Notes: a model not told the origin generated them from the sequence alone. A DNA stretch of 64,000 bases from an uncultured Lachnospiraceae bacterium (GCA_902476265.1 CABSCP010000024.1:1-64000), one strand, 5' to 3'. Counted from the first letter of the stretch, positions 15,388 to 23,255 are shown. Made by a program: numbers and translations.

Positions 15388-17679
15388 ATGATTAATACAA
15401 GCATTGAGTTTAAAAGGGCTATAACCCGTGATCGCAAATTTTGTGCGAAAGCAGAAATGGAGCTTACGGACGGAACAAAAATTTCATTCACGGATGAAAA
15501 TATAATGTCTAACGGAATACAGATTGACGATGCGACAAGCTCCAGCGGAAAATTTGATGTGGGGGCAGCTATCATCAATAAGCTGATCCTACGGATTGAC
15601 AATTCCAGCGATTTTTACAGCCAATATGACTTTAATGGCGCCCAAGTTATACCCTATTTAGGGTTGCAGCTGAAAAACGGAGTGGAATGGCTAAAAAAGG
15701 GAGTCTTTTGTGTGGATGAGCCAACAACACCGGGGGCAACTATTGTCATTGAGGCGCTGGACAACATGAGAAAATTTGACAGACCTTATACCGAAAGCCG
15801 ACTTACGTATCCCGCCACCCTCCTGGAGATCATACAGGACGCTTGCTTGGTCTGTAATGTGCCATTAGAGTCTGCTCATTTTGATAATGACAGCTATGTT
15901 GTGGACCAGCGCCCCGCTGATCCATCCCTAACCTTTAGAGGGATAGTGGCATATTGTACGCAGATTGCTGGTTGCTTTGCCCGGTGCAATACCAACGGGG
16001 CTTTAGAAATCAAATGGTACAATTTTGGTGCTTTTGAGGACAGTGATAATCTTGACGGTGACAAATTTGACAACTATGACCCAAATGTTTACTTATCAGG
16101 GGATAACGCCGACGGCGGTAATTTTGATGATTATTCGAGTGGGGATAACGCCGACGGCGGCAATTTTGATACTCTTCCTCTTTGGCACCACATTTACGCT
16201 TTAAAATCGCAAAGTATATGTACCGATGACGTTGTGATAACGGGAATAAAGGTGGCAGCGGATTTAGAGGGAACAGAAGAAGCGGAAGAGTTTTCCGCCG
16301 GAAGCGACGGATACATGCTGGAGATAACAGGGAATCCTCTGATCCAGAAAGGAAAGGCCGAAAAGATTGCGAAGTATCTTAACAGCAAAATAGGGGGCTC
16401 CCGGTTCCGGCCGCTCAACGTTACATCTCTTTCGGATCCCAGCATCGAAGCCGGGGATCCGGCTGTGGTGTCAGATCACAAGGGCAACAGCTACCTAACA
16501 GTCCTTACCCGTGTAAAATTTGTGCTGGGCGGGGCCGAAACGTATTCTTGCGAGGCCGAATCCCCGGCAAGGAGGAACGCGGCCAGGATGAGCGCCGAAA
16601 CGAAGGCGCTGGTAAAATCCCGAAGAGAAACAGAAAAACAAATATCGGTTTACGACCGGATTGTAAAGCAGATGACCCAGACGATCAGCCAGGGGATGGG
16701 TATGTATACGACGGAGGTCAAACAACAAGATGGATCATATGTTACGTACATGCACGATAAACCTACTATCAAAGAGTCAAGCTATGTGTGTGTAAAAACA
16801 GCACAAGGCTTTATGGGGTCCATTGACGGGGGTACTACGTGGGCGCTTGATAAAAACGGTAATGCCCTTGTCAAAGTGCTCACCGCAGTGGGGATTAACT
16901 GTGATTGGATCCGCGGCGGCACTCTCACTCTTGGAGGAAAAAATAATGAATATGGGTGGATGAAGATACTTGACCCCTATGGGAGTGTGATAGGGGCATG
17001 GGACAAAAATGGGATCGAAGTAAGCAACGGAAAAATGAGAGTCGCCGGAAAATATTCGTCTGTTGAATTTAACGAATATGGATATTTTAATTTTGCGAAT
17101 TTCACGAATTCATCTGGTTTACAAATAGGAATGGCTACCATGGGGGGACGGTATACGGCAATGATCAGCGTAAAAAATATAGAAGGCACAAAAGAGTGCG
17201 TCATCTCTCCCGAATGGTCAACGCTATTTGGACTACTGGCCATCGAAAAATCTGACGCTTTTGGAGATAAAGTGCTATCCGCGAGAGGGGACGCCGACGT
17301 ATATGGCAATCTTTTGGTCCTGGGTGATTTTGAGTGCAAGGGCCTGAAAAACAGGATAGTGCAAACCAAAAACTACGGAGGACGTGCGTTAAATGCCTAT
17401 GAAACGCCGGAACCCTATTTTGCAGACTTTGGAAGTTCCCAGGTTGGTCACGACGGGACCGTGTTTGTCCCGTTTGAAGATATATTTTGTGAAACTATCA
17501 CACCGGAGACAGGTTATTTTGTGATGCTCACAAAATGCGGTCCCGGAGATATATATGTGGCGGAAAAAAGAACAGATGGTTTTACAGTATCTGGCACACC
17601 CGGGCTTGCGTTTGATTACTCGGTTACAGCTGCGCAAAAGGGTTATGAAAATATCAGATTAAAGGGGGTAAATGTATAA
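15388..17679 (+). CDS. Tail hub / baseplate protein with C-terminal fibre-like region
   Basis: A 763-residue protein in the tail-associated protein position. The N-terminal 400 residues resemble the hub domains of prophage tail proteins (KGVFCVDEPTTPGATIVIEA, ISIEAGDPAVVSD-like segment). A coiled-coil stretch follows (ETKALVKSRRETEKQISVYD). The C-terminal third is beta-rich repeat sequence of fibre type (YGSVIGAWDKNGIEVSNGKM). Near residues 238-265 a 14-residue block SGDNADGGNFDDYS is duplicated (see repeat at 16099). It overlaps the next gene by one base. Confidence 0.82.
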   Translation: MINTSIEFKRAITRDRKFCAKAEMELTDGTKISFTDENIMSNGIQIDDATSSSGKFDVGAAIINKLILRIDNSSDFYSQYDFNGAQVIPYLGLQLKNGVEWLKKGVFCVDEPTTPGATIVIEALDNMRKFDRPYTESRLTYPATLLEIIQDACLVCNVPLESAHFDNDSYVVDQRPADPSLTFRGIVAYCTQIAGCFARCNTNGALEIKWYNFGAFEDSDNLDGDKFDNYDPNVYLSGDNADGGNFDDYSSGDNADGGNFDTLPLWHHIYALKSQSICTDDVVITGIKVAADLEGTEEAEEFSAGSDGYMLEITGNPLIQKGKAEKIAKYLNSKIGGSRFRPLNVTSLSDPSIEAGDPAVVSDHKGNSYLTVLTRVKFVLGGAETYSCEAESPARRNAARMSAETKALVKSRRETEKQISVYDRIVKQMTQTISQGMGMYTTEVKQQDGSYVTYMHDKPTIKESSYVCVKTAQGFMGSIDGGTTWALDKNGNALVKVLTAVGINCDWIRGGTLTLGGKNNEYGWMKILDPYGSVIGAWDKNGIEVSNGKMRVAGKYSSVEFNEYGYFNFANFTNSSGLQIGMATMGGRYTAMISVKNIEGTKECVISPEWSTLFGLLAIEKSDAFGDKVLSARGDADVYGNLLVLGDFECKGLKNRIVQTKNYGGRALNAYETPEPYFADFGSSQVGHDGTVFVPFEDIFCETITPETGYFVMLTKCGPGDIYVAEKRTDGFTVSGTPGLAFDYSVTAAQKGYENIRLKGVNV
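16099..16170 (+). repeat. Tandem 42-bp repeat inside the tail hub gene
   Basis: The 30-base block beginning GGGGATAACGCCGACGGCGG at 16099 recurs at 16141 with one difference, a period of 42 bases or 14 residues (SGDNADGGNFD). A related degenerate copy (DGDKFDNYDP) precedes it. The frame is kept, so changes in copy number would not disrupt the protein. Confidence 0.85.
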
Positions 17680-18431
17680 TGGCAATACGTTGGAGAGGTG
17701 GACCGTACGAAAAATTTGACCCGTCAAAACTGCTGGCCAAAGAAGCGGCGGTGATCCTGGAGGGAGATCCGGGGGCACGGGATGGTCTATCCGTGTACAT
17801 ATGTTTTGCACCCGGGAAAACCAAAAGAATCGCAACATACGAAGATATGGAAGAAAATATCGACAGGATATCATCTGATATCCTTGATTATTTAAAAGAG
17901 GGAACGGAAGAGGCCATAGATAATGCGGACACTGCCGCGAATAAGGCAAACATCGCGGCAGAAAAGGTAAATGTTGCCATTTACACCTCCGATATTGCCA
18001 CCGAAAAAGCTCAAAAAATACATGATCTATTGACTAAAAAACTTGCCGACGGCGATTTTACTGGACCTGTAGGCCCCCAGGGTCCCCCCGGAAAACAGGG
18101 GGAGATAGGACCCAAAGGGGATACAGGTCCACAGGGAGTCATGGGACCGACTGGCGCACAAGGGCCAAAAGGAGCGACCGGGGCCACGGGAGCACAGGGA
18201 CCACAGGGCTTACAGGGGCCAAAAGGGGATAAGGGCGATACGGGTCCTGCTGGCCCGCAGGGAAAATCAGGAGTCAGTATTCCCGCATCAGCCAGAGTGT
18301 ATTTATACACAGACGATGCTGACAACAGCGCTATACATTGCGTGTACGACGACGCGTTGTATGATGCACCACCCTTTAAATATAACAGCGCTACCGGAGC
18401 GATATCATGGTCGTTTGATGATGGTACGTGA
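17679..18431 (+). CDS. Collagen-like tail fibre protein 1
   Basis: A 250-residue protein overlapping the hub stop by one base, after AAAGGGGGTAAATGTATA. The N-terminus (MAIRWRGGPYEKFDPSKLLA) is an attachment domain seen in Clostridia phage fibres. A helical region rich in Ala, Asp and Lys follows (residues 70-125). Residues 128-205 are collagen-type Gly-X-Y triplets (GPVGPQGPPGKQGEIGPKGD). The C-terminal 45 residues are a small beta domain (RVYLYTDDADNSAIHCVYDD). Collagen repeats give a trimeric rod. It lies directly before the switchable fibre. Confidence 0.85.
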   Translation: MAIRWRGGPYEKFDPSKLLAKEAAVILEGDPGARDGLSVYICFAPGKTKRIATYEDMEENIDRISSDILDYLKEGTEEAIDNADTAANKANIAAEKVNVAIYTSDIATEKAQKIHDLLTKKLADGDFTGPVGPQGPPGKQGEIGPKGDTGPQGVMGPTGAQGPKGATGATGAQGPQGLQGPKGDKGDTGPAGPQGKSGVSIPASARVYLYTDDADNSAIHCVYDDALYDAPPFKYNSATGAISWSFDDGT

Positions 18432-18433
18432 CC

Positions 18434-18461
18434 GGAGAAAGGAGAAAGGAGAAAGGAGAAA
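18434..18461 (+). repeat. Four tandem GGAGAAA heptamers forming the fibre 2 ribosome-binding site
   Basis: GGAGAAA is repeated exactly at 18434, 18441, 18448 and 18455, followed by five A, a C and the ATG at 18467. The last copies provide the Shine-Dalgarno sequence. A perfect tandem repeat of non-triplet length at this place could change copy number by slippage and alter translation of the fibre. Confidence 0.85.
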
Positions 18462-18466
18462 AAAAC

Positions 18467-19093
18467 ATGGCATTGAAAGACGTAATTATTGGGTATGCGA
18501 AAGGACAGAAAGGCGACAAGGGTGATAAAGGGGACACCGGAGCAACAGGCCTTCAGGGTCCAAAAGGGGCAACCGGACCCACAGGCCCTGCAGGCCCAAA
18601 AGGTGATACAGGTCCCCAGGGGCCTAAGGGCGATACAGGGGCTACAGGCCCCCAAGGGCCTAAGGGCGATACAGGGGCTACAGGCCCCCAAGGGCCTAAG
18701 GGGCAGAAAGGCGACACCGGCTTACAGGGTCCAATGGGACCTATGCCGTCGTTGGCCAACAATGGCACGACGACTGAGGCAGGAGTGGCCGCCCTGGACG
18801 CCGTATATGGCAAGACACTGACGGATCAGATTACTACATTAAATGGCAAAACAACATTACAATATGTGGCAAATATCAATTTTAACGATGCTCGTAACGG
18901 ATATTTTGTCTTTGACAATGGATCAATCCAAAACGCCCCTTCCGGCGTTACAAACGGGTTTCTCATTCAATCACAGGGAGAAGTCGCTGGCCTTATTATG
19001 CTGTTTCAAATAGTGATCCCCGGGACCAGTGGTGGGATATATACCCGTGTGTGTTGGTATGGAAATTGGAGTAATTGGACTGCAATTTCATGA
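18467..19093 (+). CDS. Collagen-like tail fibre protein 2 with switchable C-terminus
   Basis: A 208-residue fibre. ATG 18467 is chosen over GTG 18428, which would translate the repeat-rich ribosome-binding region. The N-terminus MALKDVIIGYAKGQKG is followed by collagen triplets up to about residue 92, encoded partly by 36-bp tandem DNA repeats. A typical phage fibre linker follows (TTTEAGVAALDAVYGKTLTD). At 18839 the frame enters the 13-bp core that encodes Leu-Asn-Gly-Lys. Everything after it (84 residues, ending NWSNWTAIS) is cassette A. The constant part ends at the core; three alternative C-termini are stored in inverted or distant cassettes. The tip is presumably the receptor-binding domain. 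Confidence 0.9.
   Translation: MALKDVIIGYAKGQKGDKGDKGDTGATGLQGPKGATGPTGPAGPKGDTGPQGPKGDTGATGPQGPKGDTGATGPQGPKGQKGDTGLQGPMGPMPSLANNGTTTEAGVAALDAVYGKTLTDQITTLNGKTTLQYVANINFNDARNGYFVFDNGSIQNAPSGVTNGFLIQSQGEVAGLIMLFQIVIPGTSGGIYTRVCWYGNWSNWTAIS
18622..18704 (+). repeat. 36-bp tandem repeats encoding collagen triplets
   Basis: The unit GGGCCTAAGGGCGATACAGG plus GGCTACAGGCCCCCAA occurs twice in succession, with a partial third copy and diverged copies upstream. The period is 36 bases (12 residues, four Gly-X-Y triplets). Copy-number change would lengthen or shorten the fibre rod in frame. Confidence 0.8.
18839..18851 (+). repeat. Fibre switch site A (core TTAAATGGCAAAA, plus orientation)
   Basis: First of four copies of the 13-bp core, located inside the expressed fibre gene and read as Leu-Asn-Gly-Lys. 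The flanks are CA on the left and CA on the right. It marks the border between the constant fibre part and cassette A. Confidence 0.85.
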
Positions 19094-19094
19094 T

Positions 19095-19361
19095 TTATGA
19101 AGCGATGAACTTTTTCCACGTACTCCAGGGTTCTTCGCGGTCTCTGTACGCTATGGCGATCCCCTTTTCGCCTGCTGCAAATAATAATTTGATATTTCCA
19201 GCCCAGCAAAATCTAATCACAAAAACCCAGTATCCGATATCATTGCCGAGAGTGTCTGAATGACCAAACGCATAAGGTTCTGCGCTATCACCGGTAATAT
19301 AATCATCAAAACCGTCGGATACATATAGTGCATCATGCGGTGATTTTATTTTGCCATTTAA
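19095..19361 (-). other. Silent fibre C-terminus, cassette B (no start codon)
   Basis: On the minus strand, reading from the core at 19361 in the same frame as in the fibre gene gives 88 uninterrupted residues and a stop at 19095-19097. It starts LNGKIKSPHDALYVSDGFDD and ends with the fibre-tip-like WSTWKKFIAS, comparable to NWSNWTAIS at the end of cassette A. There is no start codon, ribosome-binding site or promoter. Its stop is separated by one base from the cassette A stop. Inverting 18839-19361 would join it in frame to the fibre rod. This is the expected layout of an invertible alternative receptor-binding domain. Confidence 0.85.
19349..19361 (-). repeat. Fibre switch site B (core, minus orientation)
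   Basis: Second copy of the 13-bp core, inverted relative to site A and 498 bases away. On the minus strand it reads CCG then TTAAATGGCAAAA then TA. The longer left flank CCG is shared with site D. Confidence 0.85.
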
Positions 19362-19377
19362 CGGAATAAGAACGGAA

Positions 19378-19578
19378 GTGATAAAGATTAAAAAGCCGAC
19401 AATTGAAAAGAAAAATGACGATGTAGTTTATTACGGCTGCCCATCGTGTGGAAAGCATATCTTATCCACAAAAAATGGCAGTCAAACCGGGAGAAAAGTA
19501 AAATTTTGTCCCGAATGCGGAGAGGGTATCGACTGGGAAGGCGTTAAGCTGCAGACATACTGGCCGCAACACAATTAA
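19378..19578 (+). CDS. Zinc-ribbon phage protein
   Basis: About 66 residues from a GTG at 19378; starts further upstream (TTG 19351) would lie inside switch site B. Two CxxC pairs are clear (GCPSCGKHI and FCPECGEGI), so a zinc ribbon is likely. The 5' end abuts the invertible segment: the sequence before it changes with cassette orientation, and the true start may have been lost when the segment arrived. A terminator follows at 19587. Confidence 0.6.
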   Translation: MIKIKKPTIEKKNDDVVYYGCPSCGKHILSTKNGSQTGRKVKFCPECGEGIDWEGVKLQTYWPQHN

Positions 19579-19586
19579 GTAAATCG

Positions 19587-19608
19587 GAGCCGAAAGGCTC
19601 TTATTTTT
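19587..19608 (+). terminator. Intrinsic terminator after the zinc-ribbon gene
   Basis: GAGCC at 19587-19591 pairs with GGCTC at 19596-19600 around a GAAA tetraloop, followed by TTATTTTT. Confidence 0.7.
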
Positions 19609-19645
19609 ATCCCCGGAAAACCGGGAGAAAGAGAGGAAATTTAAT

Positions 19646-20044
19646 ATGAGTACAAGCATTATGGTGCTGGCAGACAGCACACAGATCACTTTGACAGGAG
19701 GCGCGGCACTTGGCTACATGAAAGTGCACTACACTGATCGGGCGGCCATGATGGCCGACTGGGAAAAGATCACTCCCGAAAACCTCAAAACCGTACAGAT
19801 CAAAACAGATGGGACCGTGACCGGGAACTATACCGACCTGATCCTGGAATCCGAAACCTCCACCCTCACAACAGACGGCGGAGTTGATACGGTCTGGAAG
19901 ATCCGGGAGAAAACCGAGATCGAACGGCTGCAGGATCAGATCGCGGCCCTGCAGGAAGGACAGAGTGTACAGGATGGTGCGATTATGGATATTGCCGAGG
20001 TTACGTCCGCGATCGCAGAACAGCTGGAAGGAGGGGCACAGTAA
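19646..20044 (+). CDS. Phage tail-region protein, upstream of XkdX
   Basis: A 132-residue protein following CGGGAGAAAGAGAGGAAATTTAAT. A compact N-terminal domain (SIMVLADSTQITLTGGAALG) precedes a C-terminal coiled coil (EIERLQDQIAALQEGQSVQD). Genes with this layout precede XkdX-type genes in many Lachnospiraceae prophages. Its stop overlaps the XkdX start (TAATG). The precise role is unknown; a fibre chaperone or short tail appendage is possible. Confidence 0.65.
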   Translation: MSTSIMVLADSTQITLTGGAALGYMKVHYTDRAAMMADWEKITPENLKTVQIKTDGTVTGNYTDLILESETSTLTTDGGVDTVWKIREKTEIERLQDQIAALQEGQSVQDGAIMDIAEVTSAIAEQLEGGAQ

Positions 20045-20151
20045 TGGGCAGATTTTACGGGGTTAAAATCCGGGCCGGTGAAATGACACTGGCGGAAGTT
20101 CCGAAGTGGTGGAAGGCTGCAACGGAAAAATGGCTGAAAGCGAATACATGA
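20044..20151 (+). CDS. XkdX-family protein
   Basis: A 35-residue protein, too short for most gene callers. It begins MGRFYGVKIRAGEMTLAEVP and continues KWWKAATEKWLKAN, the full pattern of the XkdX family found between tail and lysis genes of PBSX-like prophages. It overlaps the previous stop by one base and is preceded by GGAAGGAGGGGCACA. The function of XkdX is not known. Confidence 0.85.
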   Translation: MGRFYGVKIRAGEMTLAEVPKWWKAATEKWLKANT

Positions 20152-20167
20152 TTTAAGGAGCAAGGAT

Positions 20168-20440
20168 ATGGAGGCAGTACTTGCGGCCCTGATATCGGGC
20201 GGGGTGACGCTTATCGTGTGTATGATCAACAATCACTGCCAGAATAAGGCGGTACAGGCGCAGCATAACAAAACTATTGCGCTGATTGAGTACCGCCTTA
20301 ATGAGGTGGTGGCGAGGGTTGATAAGCACAATAATGTAATCGAGCGCACATATAAGCTGGAGGAGGCGACAGCCCTCCAGGAGGAAAAAATCAAAGTTAT
20401 AAATCACCGGATCGCTGATCTGGAAAAAGAAGGAGAATAA
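20168..20440 (+). CDS. Membrane-anchored coiled-coil protein of the lysis module (XhlA-like)
   Basis: A 90-residue protein with one N-terminal membrane segment (AVLAALISGGVTLIVCMI). A coiled coil follows (YRLNEVVARVDKHNNVIERT, then KLEEATALQEEKI). The layout, directly before the holin gene, resembles XhlA-type lysis proteins, though the membrane segment is at the opposite end from classical XhlA. ATTTAAGGAGCAAGGAT precedes the ATG. Confidence 0.65.
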   Translation: MEAVLAALISGGVTLIVCMINNHCQNKAVQAQHNKTIALIEYRLNEVVARVDKHNNVIERTYKLEEATALQEEKIKVINHRIADLEKEGE

Positions 20441-20444
20441 AACT

Positions 20445-20762
20445 ATGGATATGATCTTATCAAACATGACACTTTTAATCGGTATTATCGGGATGCTGGC
20501 CTTCATGGTCTCCATGATAACACAGGTCTTTAAGGGAGTGGGAGTGTTCGCAAAAATCCCTACAGACCTGTTTGTGATGGTGTTGTCCATCGGGATCACC
20601 GTAACCGCCTTTGTGGCCTACATGCAGTATATCCAGCAGACAATCATCTGGTATATGATCCTGGCGGCCATCATGGCCGGATTTGTCGTTGCATTCGTAG
20701 CAATGTTTGGATGGGAAAAGGCAGTCGAGCTGTGGAAGCGGTTTTATAAAGGACAGGGTTGA
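20445..20762 (+). CDS. Holin
   Basis: A 105-residue protein with three predicted membrane segments (about residues 6-26, 43-62 and 68-88) and a short charged C-terminus (WKRFYKGQG). Size, topology and position before the endolysin fit a phage holin that permeabilises the membrane at the end of infection. GAAAAAGAAGGAGAATAAAACT precedes the ATG. A GC hairpin with a weak T-run lies after it (20773-20800). Confidence 0.8.
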   Translation: MDMILSNMTLLIGIIGMLAFMVSMITQVFKGVGVFAKIPTDLFVMVLSIGITVTAFVAYMQYIQQTIIWYMILAAIMAGFVVAFVAMFGWEKAVELWKRFYKGQG

Positions 20763-20817
20763 GTATATATCGTAGGGCGGCTCCGGCTGCCCTAAATTTG
20801 TTTATGGAGAAAGCAAG

Positions 20818-21567
20818 ATGGAATTAAAAGATATAGAGCTGCATTGTGGCGACTGCCTGGAAATGATGGACAAGATACCCGATTGCAGTATTGATATGGT
20901 ATTGACGGATCCGCCGTACTCTTCTGGCGGAACGTTTGCCGGAGACCGAAAGGCCGATACAAGGACGAAGTATACATCAAATAAGTACAATGGGGCAGCA
21001 AGGTTCGAAAATTTTAGTGGTGACAATATGGATCAGCGGAGTTACACAGAGTTTTTAAGGTTGGTATTCTCAAAAGCGCGAAAAAAGGTTAAGTCGGGAG
21101 GAATATTAGCGACGTTTATTGACTGGCGCAATCTGCCAGCTATGACGGACGCTGTGCAGAACGCCGGATGGATATGGAGAGGTATTTTAGTCTGGGATAA
21201 AGGCTCCGCGCGTAATATACCGGGACGATATAGACAGGATTGCGAGTTTATAGTGTGGGCGACAAACGGCCCGAGAGAGGTAGACTGGACGCCCGGATTT
21301 ACCGCTGCGCCTGGATGTTATCACATACCCGGGGTGCCAACAAAAAAGAAGCACCACCAAACGGAGAAGCCGGTTGAATTGATTGAGAGTCTATTGCGCA
21401 TAGCACCAGAAGGCGGAGAAATACTTGATCCGTTTATGGGATCGGGAACCACCGGTGTAGCGTGTGTTAAGACCGGGCGCAAATTTACCGGTATAGAATT
21501 GGGACAGGGATACTTTGAGACCTCACAGAAACGGATTAGGGAGGAAATTACATGTGGAAAGGAATAG
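20818..21567 (+). CDS. DNA methyltransferase (N6-adenine/N4-cytosine type)
   Basis: A 249-residue methyltransferase. The catalytic DPPY motif lies near residue 30 (DMVLTDPPYSSGG). The S-adenosylmethionine-binding FxGxG-type motif lies near the C-terminus (LDPFMGSGTTGVACVKTGRK, then FTGIEL). The order of motifs is that of the beta-type phage methylases related to DpnA and MboII. No restriction enzyme gene is nearby, so it is probably an orphan that protects phage DNA. It sits unusually between holin and endolysin and overlaps the endolysin by 16 bases. Confidence 0.88.
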   Translation: MELKDIELHCGDCLEMMDKIPDCSIDMVLTDPPYSSGGTFAGDRKADTRTKYTSNKYNGAARFENFSGDNMDQRSYTEFLRLVFSKARKKVKSGGILATFIDWRNLPAMTDAVQNAGWIWRGILVWDKGSARNIPGRYRQDCEFIVWATNGPREVDWTPGFTAAPGCYHIPGVPTKKKHHQTEKPVELIESLLRIAPEGGEILDPFMGSGTTGVACVKTGRKFTGIELGQGYFETSQKRIREEITCGKE

Positions 21568-22376
21568 ATGTAAGTGACAATCAGGGAGTGATCAACTGGG
21601 CACAGGTAGCCGCTGCCGGAGTAGAGTTTGCGGTATTGCGATCCGTCCGACGGTCCGGGAAGGCGGACCATCAGTTTTCGGCCAATCTGGCCGGATGCCG
21701 GGCGCATGGGATACCCGTCAGCGTGTACAAGTACACCTACGCAACGTCTCCGGCAGCTGCAGCGGAAGAGGCGCGCCAGGTGGTGGCACTCCAGCAGGAG
21801 CACGGTCTGACAGGAATTAAGGTCTGGTGGGATGTGGAGGACCGGGATGCGCTGCAGCCGCTTGGACGGGTACTGCTGGCGGACTGTATCAGGGCTGCAC
21901 AGGCTGTCGTGGAGGCCGCTGGATACCGTTTTGGACTGTACACCGGGCTTTATGTGTATAACGAGCGATGGTTTGATTTCGGGGCGTTTACGTGCCCTCT
22001 TTGGGTGGCCCGGTATTATGCCGGATACAATGTCATGCAGTTTGACATGGCCCCCAGGGAGGACAAGTCTCCGGATGTTGGCCGCGATCTGTGGGGCTGG
22101 CAGTATACCAGCACCGGCAGGGTGCCGGGGATTAGCGGCAATGTGGATCTGGATGTGTGCTATGAGGATCCGATCGAGGGGCAACCGGCGCCGGTGGTAG
22201 AATACTATCCGCTACCTCACGTACAGGCAGTATTTGAGGTATGTGGGATCCCAGCCGGTTATCAGGACCGGAAAAAGATAGCAGTAAAAAATGGACTGGT
22301 AAACTATTCCGGAACGGTGGAAGAGAACATGTTCCTGATCGGTCTGCTTGCGCAGGGAAAATTAAAGAAAGTGTAA
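21552..22376 (+). CDS. Endolysin, GH25 lysozyme
   Basis: A 274-residue peptidoglycan muramidase of glycoside hydrolase family 25. Catalytic-site strands are clear: KGIDVSDNQGVINW at the start (Asp), VWWDVEDRD near residue 97 (Asp/Glu pair) and LWGWQYTSTGRVPGISGNVD near residue 180. The C-terminal 75 residues after PVVEYYPLPHVQAV may bind the cell wall. There is no signal peptide, so release depends on the holin. The start lies inside the methylase gene after TTAGGGAGGAAATTAC. Confidence 0.92.
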   Translation: MWKGIDVSDNQGVINWAQVAAAGVEFAVLRSVRRSGKADHQFSANLAGCRAHGIPVSVYKYTYATSPAAAAEEARQVVALQQEHGLTGIKVWWDVEDRDALQPLGRVLLADCIRAAQAVVEAAGYRFGLYTGLYVYNERWFDFGAFTCPLWVARYYAGYNVMQFDMAPREDKSPDVGRDLWGWQYTSTGRVPGISGNVDLDVCYEDPIEGQPAPVVEYYPLPHVQAVFEVCGIPAGYQDRKKIAVKNGLVNYSGTVEENMFLIGLLAQGKLKKV

Positions 22377-22381
22377 GACAA

Positions 22382-22423
22382 AAGCCAGGGCATCTTTAGC
22401 GGATGCGCCTGGCTTTTTTTTTG
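22382..22423 (+). terminator. Intrinsic terminator after the endolysin
   Basis: AAGCCAGG at 22382-22389 pairs with CCTGGCTT at 22408-22415, with an inner GCATC/GGATGC pairing, followed by a run of T. It lies between the late genes and a minus-strand gene that ends at 22426, and is probably used from the plus side. Confidence 0.85.
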
Positions 22424-22425
22424 TT

Positions 22426-22971
22426 TTAAATGATTTTGCTGACATTGGTTGACGCGGTGTCACAGAAATATCCGGGAATGTAACGCACACGGCTTCTTTT
22501 TCGGAGCACACGAGGATTCATGCATTCGAATTTGTACTTCAAGTAAAAGGATTGGAGATGGCAAAACAGTTCGACAAAATCACCTATATACATCTCATAC
22601 CAGCCTTCATTAAGTTTATCGAAACAAGATTCGTGGAATAATTTCTTTCCGCGAATCTGCAGTCCGAAAGGAGTGTAAAAGTTAATGTAAACATCATACC
22701 TTCCGGACATGCCAATAGTATGACGAAGGGAATAGGGAACCACACGGCCATTCTGCTGGTATGATCTAATCATTCTGCGGACATCACGATCCGCCAGAAT
22801 GAACATAATAATATCTTCACCAAAAGGCATGGGGCCTTTAAAAAACTTAACATCGATAGTGTTGCACTGGGTGTTAATGATAAGGGCGCCTTCTCCTTTC
22901 TCGCGGCGATTGTCTCCCGCGTCATACCTAAAGGGCTTTATAATTCTTCCGTTTTCTTTGTACGTTTCCAT
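22426..22971 (-). CDS. Unknown accessory (moron-like) prophage protein
   Basis: A 181-residue protein on the strand opposite to the late genes, starting after CGAAAGGAAAAAATT. It is rich in Tyr, Phe and Arg, with segments FFKGPMPFGEDIIMFILAD and YDVYINFYTPFGLQIRG. No signal peptide or membrane segment is seen. Its isolated placement after the lysis genes, with a possible own promoter (TTGACA at 23102-23107, TAATGT-like at 23080-23085 on the minus strand), is typical of morons expressed in the lysogen. I do not recognise the family. Confidence 0.7.
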   Translation of the reverse strand: METYKENGRIIKPFRYDAGDNRREKGEGALIINTQCNTIDVKFFKGPMPFGEDIIMFILADRDVRRMIRSYQQNGRVVPYSLRHTIGMSGRYDVYINFYTPFGLQIRGKKLFHESCFDKLNEGWYEMYIGDFVELFCHLQSFYLKYKFECMNPRVLRKRSRVRYIPGYFCDTASTNVSKII

Positions 22972-23255
22972 AATTTTTTCCTTTCGAATTTTTTTTGGCG
23001 TTGTAAGGTCCCGGGTCCCTGCCTATATATTTTTTGACGCGCCGCAGTTTACCCGGTACTCCTGCGCGCCGCCCGTCTCACATTAAGACGGAGCCGAAAC
23101 TTGTCAACCAGCATTACAACGCCACCCCGCCGGGATCCCGGCGGACGCTTGCGGCTTAAGGCCTGTTTATAGTCGCCGCAACGACTCAACAAAGCGCATC
23201 AGAGACGTGGAGCAGTCTCACTGCTGACGGTCATTTCTGACCGTTTCGGCTTTGA
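22972..23255. other. Non-coding gap with inverted repeats and a palindrome
   Basis: No convincing gene. GGCGTTGTAA (from 22998) and TTACAACGCC (from about 23113) form a 10-bp inverted repeat about 100 bases apart, around a possible minus-strand promoter. CCGCCGGGATCCCGGCGG (about 23128-23145) is a perfect 18-base palindrome. Near 23228-23247 ACGGTCA and TGACCGT form a hairpin that could end the minus-strand gene at 23256. Confidence 0.5.

Noticed and set aside
18553..18813. Proline-rich open frame on the minus strand over the fibre gene
   Set aside because: It is the antisense reading of Gly-X-Y collagen repeats and has no start signals.
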